Part shown: piece by piece, positions 16,607 to 25,640 of the stretch
Layout: each line of letters starts with the position of its first letter
Numbering within the stretch: position 1 is the first letter of the stretch
NCBI GenBank assembly: GCA_004367505.1
Contig: SFCB01000006.1
Location: 1-49,132, forward strand
Reading direction: 5' to 3'
Origin: Chloroflexi bacterium OHK40
Lineage (GTDB): Bacteria; Chloroflexota; Chloroflexia; Chloroflexales; Chloroflexaceae
Length of the DNA stretch: 49,132 nt
Program-made: the position numbers and the translations under genes
Notes under the pieces: generated by a model
The model's database searches: none
What the model was told of the DNA's origin: nothing
What the model saw: the letters and a program-made list of their open reading frames with translations, nothing else

Positions 16607-18216
16607 GCAGCATCGACGAGCGCGAGTCGGCCCGCTACCGCCAGGACGTGCTGCTGTCCTACCGCGCCTGGCAGCGCTACCTCGAGGCCCAGCAGACCAT
16701 CCTCGCCGCGGCCGCCGAAGCCCAGGCTGGCGCCGACCCCTTCGAGGGGCTGAGCAGCGGCCAGGAGCGCGCGGCCGCCGCCGAGCGGGCCATCGCCGAG
16801 CTGCCGGCCGACAAGCGCGAGCTGTTTGAGGCCATCTATGACGCCGAACGGACCCAGGTCCAGCGCCAACTCGACGCCGAGGCGCCGGTGCGCGGCGGCA
16901 CGGTCACCCGCGCCGACCCCGACGAGGTCGCCCGCCGCGCCCTGGCGCACCTGCTCGCCGAGGCCCAGGGCCTCCACCGCGACGACCGGCGTGGCCTCGT
17001 GCCCCGCGGCACCCCCGAGGCGATCAAGTGGCTCGCCATCGACCTCGCCGCGATCGCCCAGTCGCCGCCAAGCGCCACCGACTACCAGGTCCTCGGCCGG
17101 CGGCAGGCCGCCCGCCGCAGCCTGATCGTCAACTTCGGCTTCGCCGCGCTCGCCCTCGTCGCCATCCCCACGTTGCTCATCCTGCTCCAGCGGCCGGGCG
17201 CGTCCTCCGCCGCAGGGGGCCTGCCCACTGCCAACGGCGCCGAGCTCGTGCTCTGGGACCTGGCCACCGTGCGCGATGGCCAGGGCGAGTGGAGCCTCCC
17301 GGTCAAGGCCGCCCAGACGCGCTGGCCCCCCGACTGCGCCAGTGCGGAGCAGGCTCGGGCCTGCTGGCAGGCGGGCACCTTCCGTCCGCTGGAGCTCTGC
17401 CTGCCGGCCGAGCGGCTCGCGTCAAGCACCACGCTGCTGCTCGACGCGGCGAACGGGCAGCCCACCCGCGTCTACGCGCTGCGCGCCGACCCAGCCGGCC
17501 CGGCTGACCTCGTCGTCAGCCCCTGCTCGGCCGCCGGGGAAGACGTTCCGCCCCGCTACGGCGTGTTAGAGGCGGTCCAGCCCCTCGCCGTGCTGGCCCC
17601 CGGCGAGCGCGGGCCCGACGGTGTCCAGGTCGACACCATCACGGTGCGCGGGCGCGGCGAGGACCCCGAGCTCCCCGAGGGGCGCATGGAGCTCACGGTC
17701 GCCGTCCAGGACGACGGCGGCCACGACTGGGTCGCCCGCGCCCCGACCGTCCTGCTCGCCGATGGGGAAACGGTCACGCCCGGGGCGCCGGAGCGATCCG
17801 ACGGCCAGCTGCGCTTCGACTACCTCATCCCCGAGCAGGCCGAGCCCTTCGTGGTGCAGTGGCAGGTCACCACCGCGACGGACCAGGTCGTCCGCTACCG
17901 CGCCACGCTCGACCCGCCGCCCAGCCGTCACGCCGTGCTCCGCGCCGGGCTCGAGATCGCCGATGTGGCCGTCGCCCCGTCCCAGCAGACGATGGCGGTC
18001 ACGCTCACCCTGCGCAACACCGGGGAGCGCCCGCTCGTGCTCGTCGCGGCCGATCTCGGGTTCCAGACCCAAACCACGCGCCGCGAGGTGGCAGCCACGG
18101 CGCTGCAGCAGCCCCTCGAGCCGGGCGAGCGGCGTGTCGTCGAGATTGACCTGCCCCTGGAGAACGGCGTGCTGCTGGTCGGGCCCTTCCGCTACCAGCT
18201 CGCGGTGAGGAGGTGA
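16603..18216 (+). CDS. Unknown single-pass membrane protein of the transfer operon
   Basis: A 537-residue protein coupled to the preceding gene by ATGA. Residues 1-170 are cytoplasmic, charged and helical, with a coiled-coil-like Glu/Ala-rich stretch. One transmembrane helix follows (~177-197; FGFAALALVAIPTLLILL), and the rest is an extracytoplasmic beta-rich region with a C-terminal domain (LTLRNTGERPLVLVAADLGFQ) like the NEW/DUF4352-type immunoglobulin folds of surface proteins. The layout (cytoplasmic coil, one TM, outer beta domain) resembles VirB8/VirB10-type assembly factors, but I see no family motif and do not assign one. Confidence 0.65.
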   Translation: MSSIDERESARYRQDVLLSYRAWQRYLEAQQTILAAAAEAQAGADPFEGLSSGQERAAAAERAIAELPADKRELFEAIYDAERTQVQRQLDAEAPVRGGTVTRADPDEVARRALAHLLAEAQGLHRDDRRGLVPRGTPEAIKWLAIDLAAIAQSPPSATDYQVLGRRQAARRSLIVNFGFAALALVAIPTLLILLQRPGASSAAGGLPTANGAELVLWDLATVRDGQGEWSLPVKAAQTRWPPDCASAEQARACWQAGTFRPLELCLPAERLASSTTLLLDAANGQPTRVYALRADPAGPADLVVSPCSAAGEDVPPRYGVLEAVQPLAVLAPGERGPDGVQVDTITVRGRGEDPELPEGRMELTVAVQDDGGHDWVARAPTVLLADGETVTPGAPERSDGQLRFDYLIPEQAEPFVVQWQVTTATDQVVRYRATLDPPPSRHAVLRAGLEIADVAVAPSQQTMAVTLTLRNTGERPLVLVAADLGFQTQTTRREVAATALQQPLEPGERRVVEIDLPLENGVLLVGPFRYQLAVRR

Positions 18217-18306
18217 TGTCCGGCAGCGCGGGCTTGCCACCCCGGCCCCTGTCCATCCCATGGCGTCGCGACTCGTTCTGGCCCCTTCAGACGGAGGAAC
18301 AACCTG

Positions 18307-18546
18307 ATGGAACCCATTATCCAGCTCTTCACCGAGTGGCAGGCCCAGATGCTCATCCTGGGGCCGGTCGTCGCCGGCTTCGGGGTGGCGGTCTGGTTCA
18401 TCATGAACGCCCTCTCCGGGATCATGCCTGAGTGGATGAACAATGCGCGCGGCTGGATCCAGCGCATCCTCTTCGGCGCGATCGTGCTCGGCCTCGCCCC
18501 CGCCCTGATCACCGCCTTCATCGCCCTCGGCGGTGGGGGCGGGTAA
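18307..18546 (+). CDS. Small two-TM protein, VirB2/TrbC pilin-like
   Basis: A 79-residue protein with two hydrophobic segments (~12-35 and ~52-75) separated by a short polar stretch (MPEWMNNARGWIQ) and a Gly-rich C-terminus. ATG 18307 lies 9 nt after GGAGGA. Size, topology and position just before the PrgI-like and VirB4 genes match the VirB2/TrbC pilin or its Gram-positive small-membrane counterpart. There is no obvious long signal peptide. The 90-bp gap upstream could contain an internal promoter, but I see no clear boxes. Confidence 0.68.
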   Translation: MEPIIQLFTEWQAQMLILGPVVAGFGVAVWFIMNALSGIMPEWMNNARGWIQRILFGAIVLGLAPALITAFIALGGGGG

Positions 18547-18615
18547 GCCCCTGCCCTGGTTCTCGTCAGCGCTCCCGGGCCGGTCCGCCCGGCCCGGGGG
18601 CAAGGAGCAGCGCCC

Positions 18616-19107
18616 ATGCCCGCGCGCATCATCGAGGAGTTGACCAGCCGCAAGAAAGAAAAGATCGCCACCTTCCTCACCTTCGAGAGCATCGTGGCGG
18701 TGCTGATCTGCTTCATGCCCGTGTTTATGATCTCCGGCTCCTGGCCGCTGCTCACCCGCGTGCCGCTCTGCGTGGCCGCGGCCGTCGCCGGCTACGTGCT
18801 GACCGTCGAGGTGCAGGGCCTGCCGCTCTACGAGCACGTGCAGTGGACCGCCCGCGGCCTGTTCCGCCTCCGCGTCCACGGCAACCGGATCGGCCCCGAG
18901 GACCTGCCAGGCGCCGTCCCCGCGCCCGACCAGGACCGCGTCGTCGCCGCTAGCGGGCCGATCGAGCTCGTCCAGCGCCGCCCGGCCTCCACCTCCCCAG
19001 TGGCGCTGCCCGTCGCCCCTGCCCGCCGTAGTGGCCCGCCCGACGGGGACGAAGCAGCCGAATCGCCCACGGAGCTGTCCGAGCCCGTCGCCATCGAGCT
19101 GGTCTGA
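18616..19107 (+). CDS. PrgI/VirB3-like membrane protein
   Basis: A 163-residue protein with a basic N-terminus (SRKKEKIATFLTFE), two adjacent transmembrane helices (~22-40 and ~46-64), then a cytoplasmic tail with an EDLPGAVPAPD segment and a variable Pro/Ala-rich C-terminus. This two-helix protein directly upstream of VirB4 is the usual place for PrgI in Gram-positive systems and VirB3 in Gram-negative ones; both help anchor VirB4. AAGGAG precedes the ATG, and the stop is 9 bp before the VirB4 start. Confidence 0.72.
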   Translation: MPARIIEELTSRKKEKIATFLTFESIVAVLICFMPVFMISGSWPLLTRVPLCVAAAVAGYVLTVEVQGLPLYEHVQWTARGLFRLRVHGNRIGPEDLPGAVPAPDQDRVVAASGPIELVQRRPASTSPVALPVAPARRSGPPDGDEAAESPTELSEPVAIELV

Positions 19108-19116
19108 GGAACTGTC

Positions 19117-21444
19117 ATGTATCTCTTCGCCGTCGCGAGCGTGCCAATCGACCTGGTGGGCGACATCGACCGCTTCGAGGAGCGGCTGGGCGACTTCTTC
19201 TATGCCCGCGATTTCCCCATGCGCCTGCTCGCCCACTCCAGTGCCTTCCCAATGCACGAGCCGATCGGCGCAATCCAGGCCCAGAACCACCAGGCCGAGA
19301 GCCTCTACGTGCGCACCCACGGCCTGCGCGGCGCCATCGACGCCTGGTGCCGCGACCGCGGTGCGGCCGACCTTAGCACAGCCCTCGCCGCACTCAGCCC
19401 CCGCGACCGCGACGACCTGATCAGCCAGCTCGCCCCGGCCTGCCCCGAGCTCGCGGCCTGCCTCGACGGGACGGCCAGCGAGGCGCAGTGGGAGGCCTTC
19501 GTGGCGGCGGTCGACTTGCTCTTCTGGCGCGTCCCCTGGGCCCGCGAGGCCGCGCAGATGTACGCCGTGATGGAGCGGCGGGTGCTCCGGGCCGTCCAGT
19601 ACACCCTGATCACCTGGGAGCCGGCCGATGTCTCCGAGCAGGCCATCCGCGGCCCGCTGTCCGCCGTCACCCGCCGGCCGGTCACCCGCATCGAGAACTT
19701 GCCGCCGGTGATCAACGGCCCCTACCGCGAGCACCTGACCTACCTCGCTCCCGAGGAGCCGGAGCAGCCGTACCTCGCCGTGCTGACCAGCTACGACTTC
19801 ACCGGCGAGTGGAATGCTACCCTCTTCCACGAGCTGATCTCGCTCAACATGGACATCACCATCGCGGTGGATGTCGTCACGCTTAACCGCACGAAATCGC
19901 AGCGAGTGGCTGAGATGGCCTACAACGCGGCTAAGCTCGTCGCCCGCGACACGAGCCTGGTCGATATCCGCGGCGAGCAGGTGGTTCACGATGCCCGCGA
20001 GGTGCTCGGCCAGCTCAAGGGCCAGACCTTGCACGCCATCCAGGTTGCCATCCTCGTGCGCGGCAAGACGAAGGAGGAGCTGGAGGCCAACGTCGTCACG
20101 GTGCGCGACCTGTTTGGCCCGCGCCTGAAGCTGCTGCGGCCCTCAGGCGCCCAAAGCGCCGCGCTCAAGCTGTTCTCGACCCTGCCGCGCAAGCGGCTCG
20201 ACGCCCCCTGGAAGCCGCGCACCCAGCTTTCCAAGGTCGTCGGCTGCGCCGCCGGCATGGTCGGCTTCCACCGCCCCAATCAGACCAAGGGCGTCTTCGT
20301 CGGCGTCGACCGCAACGGCCGCTTCCCGATCTTCATCAACCTCTTCGAGCGCAACCAGGCCGCCCACATGATCATCGCCGGGATGAGTGGGTACGGCAAG
20401 ACGGTGCTCTTGAACCTGCTCGCTGAGCGGGCGGCCAGCCTGAACGACATGCAGGTGATCGGCATTGACGCCTTCTCCAACGGGCTGCGCGTCGAGCGGG
20501 CCATCCAGGACTGCGTCTGCTTCAAGGTCGGGCTGGAGCACACGATCAACCCGCTCGACGTGGTCTTCGGCGAGGAGACCGAGGGCGGCTGGCTCAACAA
20601 CCAGATTCTCCACTCGGTCGGCCAGATCGTGATGCTGCTCGGCGAGCCGGGCGAGAGCCTTGATGGCAAGAAGCGCTTCATCCCGATCAAGCTGGAGACC
20701 GGCGAGCGTGGCGTGCTCTCGCTCGCCGTCAAGCGGCTCTACCAGAAGTACCGCGTCACGCCCCAGACCCCCGCCTCCGGCACGCCGGGGCTGAGCGACC
20801 TCATCCTTGTGCTGGAGGAAATGCGCGACCCGATCGCCGAGATGTTCGCCACCCGGCTGCGCTACTTCATCTACGGCAGCCTCACCGACACCAGCGAGAA
20901 GACGCCGGACGGTGCTGCATTCGACGGTCAGACCACCATCGACTGGCGCTTTGAAAACAGCATCGTCTACTACGACTTCAAGACGGTGCCCGAAATCCTG
21001 CTGCCCCTGTTCTACGTCCAGGCGATGGGCAAGGCCTGGCGCTACATCACCACCCGCCGCATCACCCGCGACATCTTCCTCCAGATCGACGAGTTCGGCT
21101 ACGCCTCGCAGGTGGAGGCAGTGGCGAATACCGCCTGGGTGATGGCCAAAACGGCGCGCAAGTATCGGCTCGGCATGGTGCTGGTCGACCAGACCATGCG
21201 CCCGTTTCTGGACACCCCGGCGGGCCGGCAGCTGCACGCCAATGCGGCCGCCCACTTCTTCTTCCACATGCAGGACGTGGAGGCCCAGGATGTCGCACGA
21301 GCGATGAGCGTCATCACCCCGCGCAGCCAGCAGTTCATCATCGACGCCGAGCCCGGCCAATGCCTCGGGGTGATCCGCAAAGACACCTACGAGATCAATG
21401 TTGAGTGCCACCCGCTTGAGGCGAGCGCGTTCCTCAACTCCTGA
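19117..21444 (+). CDS. virB4: VirB4/TraE-family conjugation ATPase
   Basis: A 775-residue ATPase. The N-terminal ~390 residues form the VirB4 platform domain; the ATPase core has Walker A AGMSGYGKTVL (~421-431), Walker B IFLQIDEFG (~653-661) and a downstream VDQTMRP segment typical of VirB4/TraC ATPases. VirB4 powers substrate transfer and pilus or channel assembly from the inner face of the membrane. Length fits the family (about 750-850). GAGGAA precedes ATG 19117. It is the most diagnostic type IV secretion gene in the window. Confidence 0.93.
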   Translation: MYLFAVASVPIDLVGDIDRFEERLGDFFYARDFPMRLLAHSSAFPMHEPIGAIQAQNHQAESLYVRTHGLRGAIDAWCRDRGAADLSTALAALSPRDRDDLISQLAPACPELAACLDGTASEAQWEAFVAAVDLLFWRVPWAREAAQMYAVMERRVLRAVQYTLITWEPADVSEQAIRGPLSAVTRRPVTRIENLPPVINGPYREHLTYLAPEEPEQPYLAVLTSYDFTGEWNATLFHELISLNMDITIAVDVVTLNRTKSQRVAEMAYNAAKLVARDTSLVDIRGEQVVHDAREVLGQLKGQTLHAIQVAILVRGKTKEELEANVVTVRDLFGPRLKLLRPSGAQSAALKLFSTLPRKRLDAPWKPRTQLSKVVGCAAGMVGFHRPNQTKGVFVGVDRNGRFPIFINLFERNQAAHMIIAGMSGYGKTVLLNLLAERAASLNDMQVIGIDAFSNGLRVERAIQDCVCFKVGLEHTINPLDVVFGEETEGGWLNNQILHSVGQIVMLLGEPGESLDGKKRFIPIKLETGERGVLSLAVKRLYQKYRVTPQTPASGTPGLSDLILVLEEMRDPIAEMFATRLRYFIYGSLTDTSEKTPDGAAFDGQTTIDWRFENSIVYYDFKTVPEILLPLFYVQAMGKAWRYITTRRITRDIFLQIDEFGYASQVEAVANTAWVMAKTARKYRLGMVLVDQTMRPFLDTPAGRQLHANAAAHFFFHMQDVEAQDVARAMSVITPRSQQFIIDAEPGQCLGVIRKDTYEINVECHPLEASAFLNS

Positions 21445-21464
21445 TCCGGACCAAGGAGACCGCC

Positions 21465-21938
21465 ATGACCCGCCCGAACCGTCAGCCCGCCCGCCCCACT
21501 GTCATCGCCCTGCGCCGCTCACAGTCCGTCGTGCCCGTGCTCTTCCTGCTGCTCGCGCTCGCCGTGCTCGCCGCCGGCTGCGGCACGGCAGAGCCGGAGG
21601 GCACCGCTCCACCAAGCGCCGACACCGCGCACGCGGCCTGGGTGCAGGCCGTGCGCGCGGGCGACACCGCCGCGGCCGAGCGCCTGGCCGACCCCAGCCT
21701 GCCTGACCCGGCCGCCTTCGCGCGGGACGCCGTCGCCCGGATGCAGGACTACCTCACCAACCCGGCCAGCCCGACCGGCCCGCTGGAGAACGTGAGCGTC
21801 GAGCCGGTGGCCGACGGCGCAGGGCGCAGCGTCTGGCAGTTCGCCGAGAAGCGCTGGTGCTATAGCACCCAGCTCGTCAGCCGCGAAGGGGGCTGGTTCG
21901 TCAGCCGCTGGGGGCAGACGAGCGTCGGCTGCCAGTGA
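21465..21938 (+). CDS. Small lipoprotein with NTF2/DUF4878-like fold
   Basis: A 157-residue lipoprotein: signal segment, lipobox LAAGCG (Cys near residue 40), then a ~110-residue domain (AWVQAVRAGDTAAAERLADPSL ... VWQFAEKRWCYSTQLVSREGGWFVSRWGQ) with the helix-then-curved-sheet pattern of NTF2-like or DUF4878 lipoproteins. Such folds occur in VirB8-like extracellular parts of Gram-positive conjugation machines, so a structural role is possible, though this is inference. AAGGAG precedes the ATG, and the gene lies between VirB4 and the relaxation gene. Confidence 0.68.
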   Translation: MTRPNRQPARPTVIALRRSQSVVPVLFLLLALAVLAAGCGTAEPEGTAPPSADTAHAAWVQAVRAGDTAAAERLADPSLPDPAAFARDAVARMQDYLTNPASPTGPLENVSVEPVADGAGRSVWQFAEKRWCYSTQLVSREGGWFVSRWGQTSVGCQ

Positions 21939-21951
21939 AAGGAGCACGTGT

Positions 21952-22608
21952 ATGCCGCATCTGCTCTGGCGCGTCGAGGGCGAGAGCCCAGCGCCCAACA
22001 TCGCGGGCTGGCAGCAGGGCCTCACCCTCCACCTGCTCTTCCAGGCGCTGACCACTATTGTCGTGCGCCGGGATGGCGCCACCCGCCACTACCTGGCCCT
22101 CCCCGGCTGCCCGCACTGCCGCCCCGACGGCTGCGACCGGGTCTGCCCGCGCGTGCTCTTCGCCCAACTGGTGCGCACCACGCTGCCCGGCGTGACCCTC
22201 ACCCCGGCCACCCGGCTGGCCCCGCGCGAGGCCGAGCGGCGGCTGGTGGTCGCCCTGCCGCGCCGTGCTGACGCCCGGCTGCTCGACGCCGCCTTCCTCA
22301 GCCAGTGGCAGGAGGGCCGGCTCGTCACCACCTGGTCGCGCCTGGAGGCGAAGCCCCAGCCCATCCGTGTGGGCGCCCTGCTCGTCGTCGGCGACGACGG
22401 CCCCGAGCCGTCGCGCGCCCTCCGCGACGCAGGCTGGCGCGTCGATCGGCTGGCGGGCCTGATCAGCAAACGCTCCGTGCAGCTCGCCGTGCCGGCTCCG
22501 GTAGGCGCCCAGGCCCGGGCGGGCGAGGCGCTGCTCGCCGCCCTGCGCGAGCCGCACACCCTGTGGGGACCGGCCGCGGCCCCAGTCAGCGAGGCCGCCC
22601 ATGCCTAG
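21952..22608 (+). CDS. Unknown transfer-operon protein with Cys cluster
   Basis: A 218-residue soluble protein of unrecognised family. Residues ~52-65 contain a Cys cluster (CPHCRPDGCDRVC) that could bind zinc or iron-sulfur. The rest is alpha/beta with many Arg residues and an RDAGWRVDRLAGLISKRS segment that resembles the C-terminal core of DNA-processing proteins only loosely. AAAGGAG precedes the ATG, and the stop overlaps the start of the replication-relaxation gene by 8 bp, so co-translation is expected. Position beside relaxation and coupling genes hints at a role in DNA processing. Confidence 0.6.
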   Translation: MPHLLWRVEGESPAPNIAGWQQGLTLHLLFQALTTIVVRRDGATRHYLALPGCPHCRPDGCDRVCPRVLFAQLVRTTLPGVTLTPATRLAPREAERRLVVALPRRADARLLDAAFLSQWQEGRLVTTWSRLEAKPQPIRVGALLVVGDDGPEPSRALRDAGWRVDRLAGLISKRSVQLAVPAPVGAQARAGEALLAALREPHTLWGPAAAPVSEAAHA

Positions 22609-23551
22609 CTCAAAGCACGCCTTTGTCGTCACCGCCCGCGACATCGCCATCCTCGAGTCGCTCGCTGCGGTGCGCTACCTCACCGTGCAGCACCTGCAGT
22701 GGCTCCACTGGACCGAGCGCTGGCGCGAGCACGAGCGGGCCGCGCGAGAGGCCGGCGTGCCCAACCGCCGGCCCAAGCGGGCGTACGCCCGGGTGGGCGG
22801 GCTGGTCGAGCGCGGGCTGGTCGTCCCCATCCGCCGCAGCGTCGACCGGGCCACCACCGTCTACCGCCGACTGCCCCACTGCCTCAGCCTCGCCCGCGCC
22901 GGCGCCGAGCTGCTCGCCGCGCACCACGGCCGGCCGCTCGACGACTACTGGTTCTACGAGCGGGCCACCCGCGCCGCCGCTGGGCTTGAGCACAGCCTGG
23001 CCATCGGCGCCTTCTACGCCGCCCTGTGCTCGGAGCTGGCCTACCGCGGCCGCGCCCTCAGCGGCTGGGCGGCCGACCACGTGCTCTGCACCGACTACGA
23101 CTCGGTGACGATCGCGAGCGTCAGCCACCCGCTGCCGATCATCCCCGACGCCACCTTCGCCCTCGACGGGGTGCGCCACTTCGTCGAGATCGACCGTGGC
23201 ACCACCCGCATCGAGCAGTGGCGCAAGAAGGCCCTGGCCTACGACGCCTACGGGCGCGACCCGCGCCTCCAGACCCGCTATGGGGCGAGTGCCTGCACCA
23301 TCCTCGTCGTCGCGCCCTCCGGCCCGCGCCTGGAGGCGATCGCCCGCACCGTCGCCGGCGTCCATCAGGGCGTCGCGGCGAACTACCGCTTTCTGACCGA
23401 GGAGCGGGTTCACCCGCTGAGCATCCGCCGGCGCTGGCAACGCATGGAGCGCGTCACGCTTCCGGCGGGGCGCGGCGGGGACGGCCAGCCCACGGTGCGG
23501 CTCGGCGAGGCGGTGCTCTGGGCGCCCACGCCGGGGGAGATGACCGCGTGA
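22601..23551 (+). CDS. Replication-relaxation family protein
   Basis: A 316-residue protein with a winged-helix N-terminus (residues ~8-75; TARDIAILESLAAVRYLTVQHLQWLHW ... ARVGGLVERGLV) and a C-terminal nuclease-like part with PDATFALDGVRHFVEIDRGTTRIEQWRKK (~184-215), a PDxxF then hydrophobic-ExDRGT pattern characteristic of the Replic_Relax family. Members sit beside TraG/VirD4 genes on Gram-positive plasmids and are thought to act in plasmid replication or relaxosome function. No three-His HUH relaxase is visible elsewhere in the window, so this may be the DNA-processing protein present here. Stop and next start overlap (GTGA). Confidence 0.8.
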   Translation: MPSSKHAFVVTARDIAILESLAAVRYLTVQHLQWLHWTERWREHERAAREAGVPNRRPKRAYARVGGLVERGLVVPIRRSVDRATTVYRRLPHCLSLARAGAELLAAHHGRPLDDYWFYERATRAAAGLEHSLAIGAFYAALCSELAYRGRALSGWAADHVLCTDYDSVTIASVSHPLPIIPDATFALDGVRHFVEIDRGTTRIEQWRKKALAYDAYGRDPRLQTRYGASACTILVVAPSGPRLEAIARTVAGVHQGVAANYRFLTEERVHPLSIRRRWQRMERVTLPAGRGGDGQPTVRLGEAVLWAPTPGEMTA

Positions 23552-25482
23552 GCACCACATCTTCCAGCACACCGGCCCGCACGCCGCTCTCGATGCAGAC
23601 GGAGTACGCCAGGCAGCAGCAGCTGATCACCGTCGGCATGCTGGCCCTGCTGCTCGGCCCGCTCACCCTCGTCGCCGCCGGCGTACTGGCCGGCGTAGTG
23701 GGGCGCAACCCGCGCAGGATGGTCGCGTGCGCCGTCGTCGGCCTGCTCGCCCTCGCCGGGGCCGGCTGGTTCTGGCGCGACTACCAGCGCCTGGCGCTGG
23801 AGGCCTGGGCGATCGGCAGCGAGGTGTATCGGACGATCCAGACCCGGCAGGCCCAGCGGATGGCGCCGGACTACTGGCGGCTCGCGCAGCAGTGCTGGCC
23901 GCCGATCTGGACCTGGTGGCAGTGGAGCCTGCCCGTCGCCCCACTGGCCGCGCTGAACCTGCTGAGCAACCGCGTGCGTTCGGCGGAGGAGATCGAGCAG
24001 GAGCGCTTCGACAAGGAGGAGCGGGCCGCAGCCGAGCGTGCCCGCCGGGCTCGGGCGGCCATCGCTAAGGCCCCGCCCAGCGTGAGCGGGGCGATGGTGC
24101 TGGGCGTGCCCCTCGACGAGGGCGACCTGCCCTGGACAAAGGGCGCGTGCTTCACCTACCCGGCCGACAGCCTCGGCCGCCACGGCGCGGTGATCGGCTC
24201 CTCGGGCATGGGCAAGAGCGAGACCGTGCTGCGCCTGGCCTACGGGGCGCGCCAGACCTATGGCTGGAAGGTGTTCTTCCTCGACTGCAAGGGCGAGGTG
24301 GCGCTCCAGGAGCGCTTCGCCGCCACGATGCGCGCCGCCGGCGCTACAACCATCGGGCAGTTCCCACAGCGGCCGATGCTGGGCTGGCAGGGGGACTCGG
24401 TGGCCCTGCTCAACCGTTTGCTGGCAATTGTCGATTACACGGAACCGTATTATCGCGACCTGACCAAGATGCTGCTCAACCTGACGCTGGAGGCGCCGGG
24501 CGGCGTGCCCCGCTCCAGCCAGGAGCTGCTGGAGGGCATGGTGCCCTCTCGGCTGCGTCAGCGCTACCACGGCCGGCCCGAGGTCGAGGAGATCGACGGC
24601 CTGCGGCCGAAAGACACCGCGGCCGCCTACAACCGCTACCGCGCCTTCTTCAAGGCCCTCGGCAGCGGCCTCGACGGGACGACGGGTGGTGCTACGGCGT
24701 GGAGCTTCGACACGGTGGACGCCGGCTACATCCGGCTCGACGGGCTCTCGCTCAAGGACCAGACCGCTTCGCTCGGCCGCTACCTGATCGAGGACTTCGC
24801 CCACTACGCCGCCCGGCGCAAGCCTAAGCACGAGCGGGTGCTGCTGATCGTCGACGAGTACCCGGTGATCGCCTTCAGCGGCTCGGGCACCGCCAGCCTG
24901 TTCGAGATGGTGCGCTTCCACGGGGCCTCGATCCTCGTCACCGGCCAGAGCTACGCCGGCATGGGCGAGGGCTTCGACCGCATCCTGGGTGCTGCGGAGA
25001 CGCTTATCTTGCACCGCTGCGGCGACCCTGACCGGCTGCTGCCGCGCGCTGGCCAGCGGCTCAACTTCAAGCGCCGGGTGGGCTTCTCCGAGCGGGGCAT
25101 CGGCCGCGGGGCGAAGGAGTATGCCACGGGCGCTGGCTACCTCGCCGTGGACGAGGAGCTGAAGATCCACCCCAACGAGGTCAAGGAGCTGCCGCCCGGT
25201 GAGTGCTACGTCATCGCCGGCGGCCGCGCCCAGCGCGTGCTGGTGAACCGCGCGCCGCTGCTCGCCGCGGGCCAGGCCGATCCGGCTAGCTCCGCAGAAC
25301 CGGCGGCGCTGGCAGAAACGCCGCTGGAGGCGCTGGTCGTCGAGGTCGAGCGCGGGCTAGAGGGAGCGCCCAAGGACGCGCCAGCTGAGCCCGCTGAGCC
25401 GCCCGACCCGGCCGAGACTGAAACCAAGCCTTCTCCCGCCGCTGACGCGGCGCAGGACTACGACGATGAGGACGATGACTGA
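23548..25482 (+). CDS. virD4: VirD4/TraG-like type IV coupling protein
   Basis: A 644-residue protein starting at GTG 23548, which overlaps the previous stop; an upstream extension of the frame would lie inside the previous gene. Two or three membrane helices occupy residues ~28-70 and ~130. The ATPase has Walker A GSSGMGKS (217-224) and Walker B VLLIVDEYP (~431-439), followed by FHGASILVTGQSYAG. The C-terminus is acidic (DDEDDD). Coupling proteins bring the relaxed DNA-protein complex to the channel. The spacing between the two Walker motifs (~210 residues) is normal for the family. Confidence 0.88.
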   Translation: MSTTSSSTPARTPLSMQTEYARQQQLITVGMLALLLGPLTLVAAGVLAGVVGRNPRRMVACAVVGLLALAGAGWFWRDYQRLALEAWAIGSEVYRTIQTRQAQRMAPDYWRLAQQCWPPIWTWWQWSLPVAPLAALNLLSNRVRSAEEIEQERFDKEERAAAERARRARAAIAKAPPSVSGAMVLGVPLDEGDLPWTKGACFTYPADSLGRHGAVIGSSGMGKSETVLRLAYGARQTYGWKVFFLDCKGEVALQERFAATMRAAGATTIGQFPQRPMLGWQGDSVALLNRLLAIVDYTEPYYRDLTKMLLNLTLEAPGGVPRSSQELLEGMVPSRLRQRYHGRPEVEEIDGLRPKDTAAAYNRYRAFFKALGSGLDGTTGGATAWSFDTVDAGYIRLDGLSLKDQTASLGRYLIEDFAHYAARRKPKHERVLLIVDEYPVIAFSGSGTASLFEMVRFHGASILVTGQSYAGMGEGFDRILGAAETLILHRCGDPDRLLPRAGQRLNFKRRVGFSERGIGRGAKEYATGAGYLAVDEELKIHPNEVKELPPGECYVIAGGRAQRVLVNRAPLLAAGQADPASSAEPAALAETPLEALVVEVERGLEGAPKDAPAEPAEPPDPAETETKPSPAADAAQDYDDEDDD

Positions 25483-25640
25483 AGGAGGTGACGCAGGCGC
25501 AACGAGCGATGGTGTGGGCGCGGCCAGACGGCCCGCCGGTCACACCCATCCGCGCCCCCTTGCTTTGCTGTCCAGGGCGAACGGCACATCGCCGCCCTTC
25601 CCGCCGCAAGGATGCTTCCCACCGCGCGAAAGGAGTTTCG

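Noticed and set aside
17566-20034. Long open frame on the minus strand opposite the pilin, PrgI and VirB4 genes
   Set aside because: Mirror-image artefact of GC-rich codon use; no ribosome site, no recognisable domain, and the plus-strand genes are certain.
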